64,000 nt of DNA, taken from the NCBI RefSeq assembly GCF_023053635.1, contig NC_086173.1, positions 127,336,697 to 127,400,696 of the forward strand, given 5' to 3'. The position numbers were made by a program, and so were the translations under genes. This DNA comes from Elgaria multicarinata webbii (lineage: Eukaryota; Chordata; Lepidosauria; Squamata; Anguidae). Of this stretch, positions 62,434 to 64,000 are shown one piece after another. Position 1 is the stretch's first letter; each line of letters opens with the position of its first letter. The notes beneath the pieces were generated by a model, which was given only the letters and a program-made list of their open reading frames with translations, did not search any database and had not been told where the DNA came from.

Positions 62434-62790
62434 ATTGATTGGAAGGCATGGCTGCCAGACACTGCCCCACTCCCCGTCAACAAGTGAAGTGTCCATATGG
62501 ACATCCCAGTAGTTTCCTGTCCTGCTACAAGTCTTAATTTATATAGCAATGCTAAGGTGAGCATCTTATTCTGTTGTGGGTGGTCGCTATGCTTATTTAA
62601 CATACACTTAAGTTATAATTGAGTTGACACAGGGTGTTCTTTTTAATTTCTTTGCCATTTTAACCATTTTGTACACCCATATGGATATTTAGCTGCCAAC
62701 TGAGGATTACTGTTCATGCATCTGATGAAGTGGATTCTAGTCTACAAAATGTTTTGTCTTAATACATTTGTTAGACTTTGTTGCGACAAG
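62434..62790 (-). repeat. Unclassified ~400-bp repeat, copy 2 (reverse)
   Basis: Reverse complement carries gtctaacaaatgtat-type end inverted to copy 1; shared blocks gccaactgaggat, ctgatgaagtgga, ttaaaatggcaaagaaat and agcaggacagg. Confidence 0.65.
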
Positions 62791-63399
62791 ACTTTGTTAA
62801 TGACTATGATGATTATTTTATTATTAATTTTAAAAACCCACTTGTGTGCCTGAGAACTCTGTATACAGTCCTGCATGAAGGAGAGGTAATGACCAGAAGA
62901 ACCCTATTTTATTTATTATTATCTTTTCATTTTGTATATGCACGCAAGACAATTTATTGCCATTGCAGGGTCACTGAGTCAGTAATGTTGGAGTAGTTCT
63001 AGAGCAATATTTAGTTTCACAGTTAAAACCTCCATTGTGATTGGGGAAAATGCATTGGCAAGTAGAAAAGTTCTGCCTTTGACTCATCCAAACTAGATTT
63101 TTGGATGTGGGTTTTAAAGGTGGTTTGGCTCTAAAAGTGAAGATTTTTACTCAAATCTACTTACAGTGGGGGATTGCAAGAGAGGCTTCTTCAGTTCTAA
63201 CTAGCAAATTCCATTCATTGCTCTGATTCATACACATGAACATTTTCATGTTTAATTACGTAATCTACAAAATTAAAGAACTACTGAATCATCCCATTTG
63301 GATGACTAAATAATTAATAAATGTTATGTAAAATCAATCTAATTCTAAAAAGAATATTTTATTTTTATTGTATATTAGATTTCTAAAACACTGAAAATG
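62791..63399. other. CNTN4 intron, nothing recognised
   Basis: AT-rich, unassigned. Confidence 0.4.
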
Positions 63400-63505
63400 T
63401 GTCACTGTAATGCATAACTTGGAACTGGGTCTGTCTCCATTTGTAGAGCTTTACTATAAAGCTCTGCAAATAGATACAGTTCCAAGTCATACATTACTGT
63501 GGCAC
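63400..63505. repeat. Near-perfect ~106-bp hairpin (MITE-like)
   Basis: tgtcactgtaatgcataact tggaactg pairs with cagttccaagtcatacatta ctgtggca, and the inner catttgtagagcttta pairs with taaagctctgcaaatag. Almost no loop (about 63452). Confidence 0.8.
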
Positions 63506-64000
63506 CGGGGTGGGAAACCATTTTCACCCCCAGGGCTGCATTAATATTTCAGGATGAATTTATTGCTGATTTGTATGGTATTGTTTTGATGTGATGACAT
63601 CTGTGGAAAAATATTAAAATAAATATTGTGGCTCACTTTCCTGAGGCAGGTCAAAGCAAAAATGAGCACCACTTCACACTTTCTCTCATATACATACACA
63701 TCCATACATAACACATGCACACACAGACACACCGGTCCTCACACATAAAACACAGACAATTCACATTCATACACAATGAACAGACACACACTGCAAATAG
63801 GCTTAGAAGGCTTTTTCAAACCTAATTGCAGTTCAGTGGGCTTGTGTGTGTGCATGTGGGAGGATCACTCTGTGTGTGCCGGGCAGGATTAACCCTTCTC
63901 CCCAAGCTGTGATTCCCCCATTACACCCCACCCCCACCCTGTGGAAATCAGCAATCTGAATCCCCATGGTCTGGTCCCATATTTTTTCCTGGGGACTGGA

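Larger units (their letters stand above)
59183..64000 (-). other. CNTN4: CNTN4 intron (last intron, incomplete)
   Basis: No further contactin exon recognised up to the window end. Contains the repeats listed separately. 63.66-63.79 kb is rich in (CA)n-like acacaca/catacac runs. Confidence 0.6.

Overview
This is vertebrate nuclear DNA, most likely from a squamate reptile (a lizard-type genome). The lineage call rests on the repeats: Sauria-type tRNA SINEs with the spacing GTGGTGTAGTGG ... CCCCACTCGGCCATGG, CR1 LINE 3' ends with ATTCTATG tails, L2-clade LINEs, and many short fold-back DNA elements. The host genes have vertebrate exon/intron structure with conserved splice sites, so most open reading frames here lie inside repeats or introns and are not genes.

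Three host genes are recognised. CRBN (cereblon) runs on the plus strand from beyond the left edge; its last five coding exons lie at 1485-5289. TRNT1 (mitochondrial/nuclear CCA-adding enzyme) is complete on the minus strand: coding exons from 30310 down to 20613 give a 438-residue protein, with a probable untranslated first exon in a CpG island near 31.9-32.2 kb. CNTN4 (contactin-4) is on the minus strand; only its last coding exon (59082-59182, the GPI-anchor signal) and a probable long 3' UTR are inside the window. This matches the human 3p26 neighbourhood CNTN4 - IL5RA - TRNT1 - CRBN. IL5RA, expected between TRNT1 and CNTN4 on the plus strand, could not be recognised.

Layout: 1-6.6 kb CRBN; 6.6-20.6 kb convergent intergenic DNA with LINE, SINE and fold-back fragments; 20.6-32.2 kb TRNT1, whose introns hold nested insertions, one ending at the splice donor of its fifth coding exon; 32.2-56.6 kb a repeat-rich stretch with an interrupted CR1, a possible LTR, several families of terminal-inverted-repeat elements, a four-level nest at 38 kb, and a 6.2 kb two-ORF non-LTR retrotransposon with a 13-bp target duplication (44240-50429); 56.6-59.2 kb the CNTN4 3' end; 59.2-64 kb CNTN4 intron with LINE, LTR-like and unclassified repeats.

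The genes are not an operon and do not form one pathway: CRBN is a substrate receptor of the CRL4 ubiquitin ligase, TRNT1 finishes tRNA 3' ends, and CNTN4 is a GPI-linked neural adhesion protein. No new host-gene system is evident. The most unusual items are the intact-ended LINE with an altered catalytic box, the SINE abutting a TRNT1 splice donor, and an isoleucine in CRBN at a position known to alter drug response in mouse.
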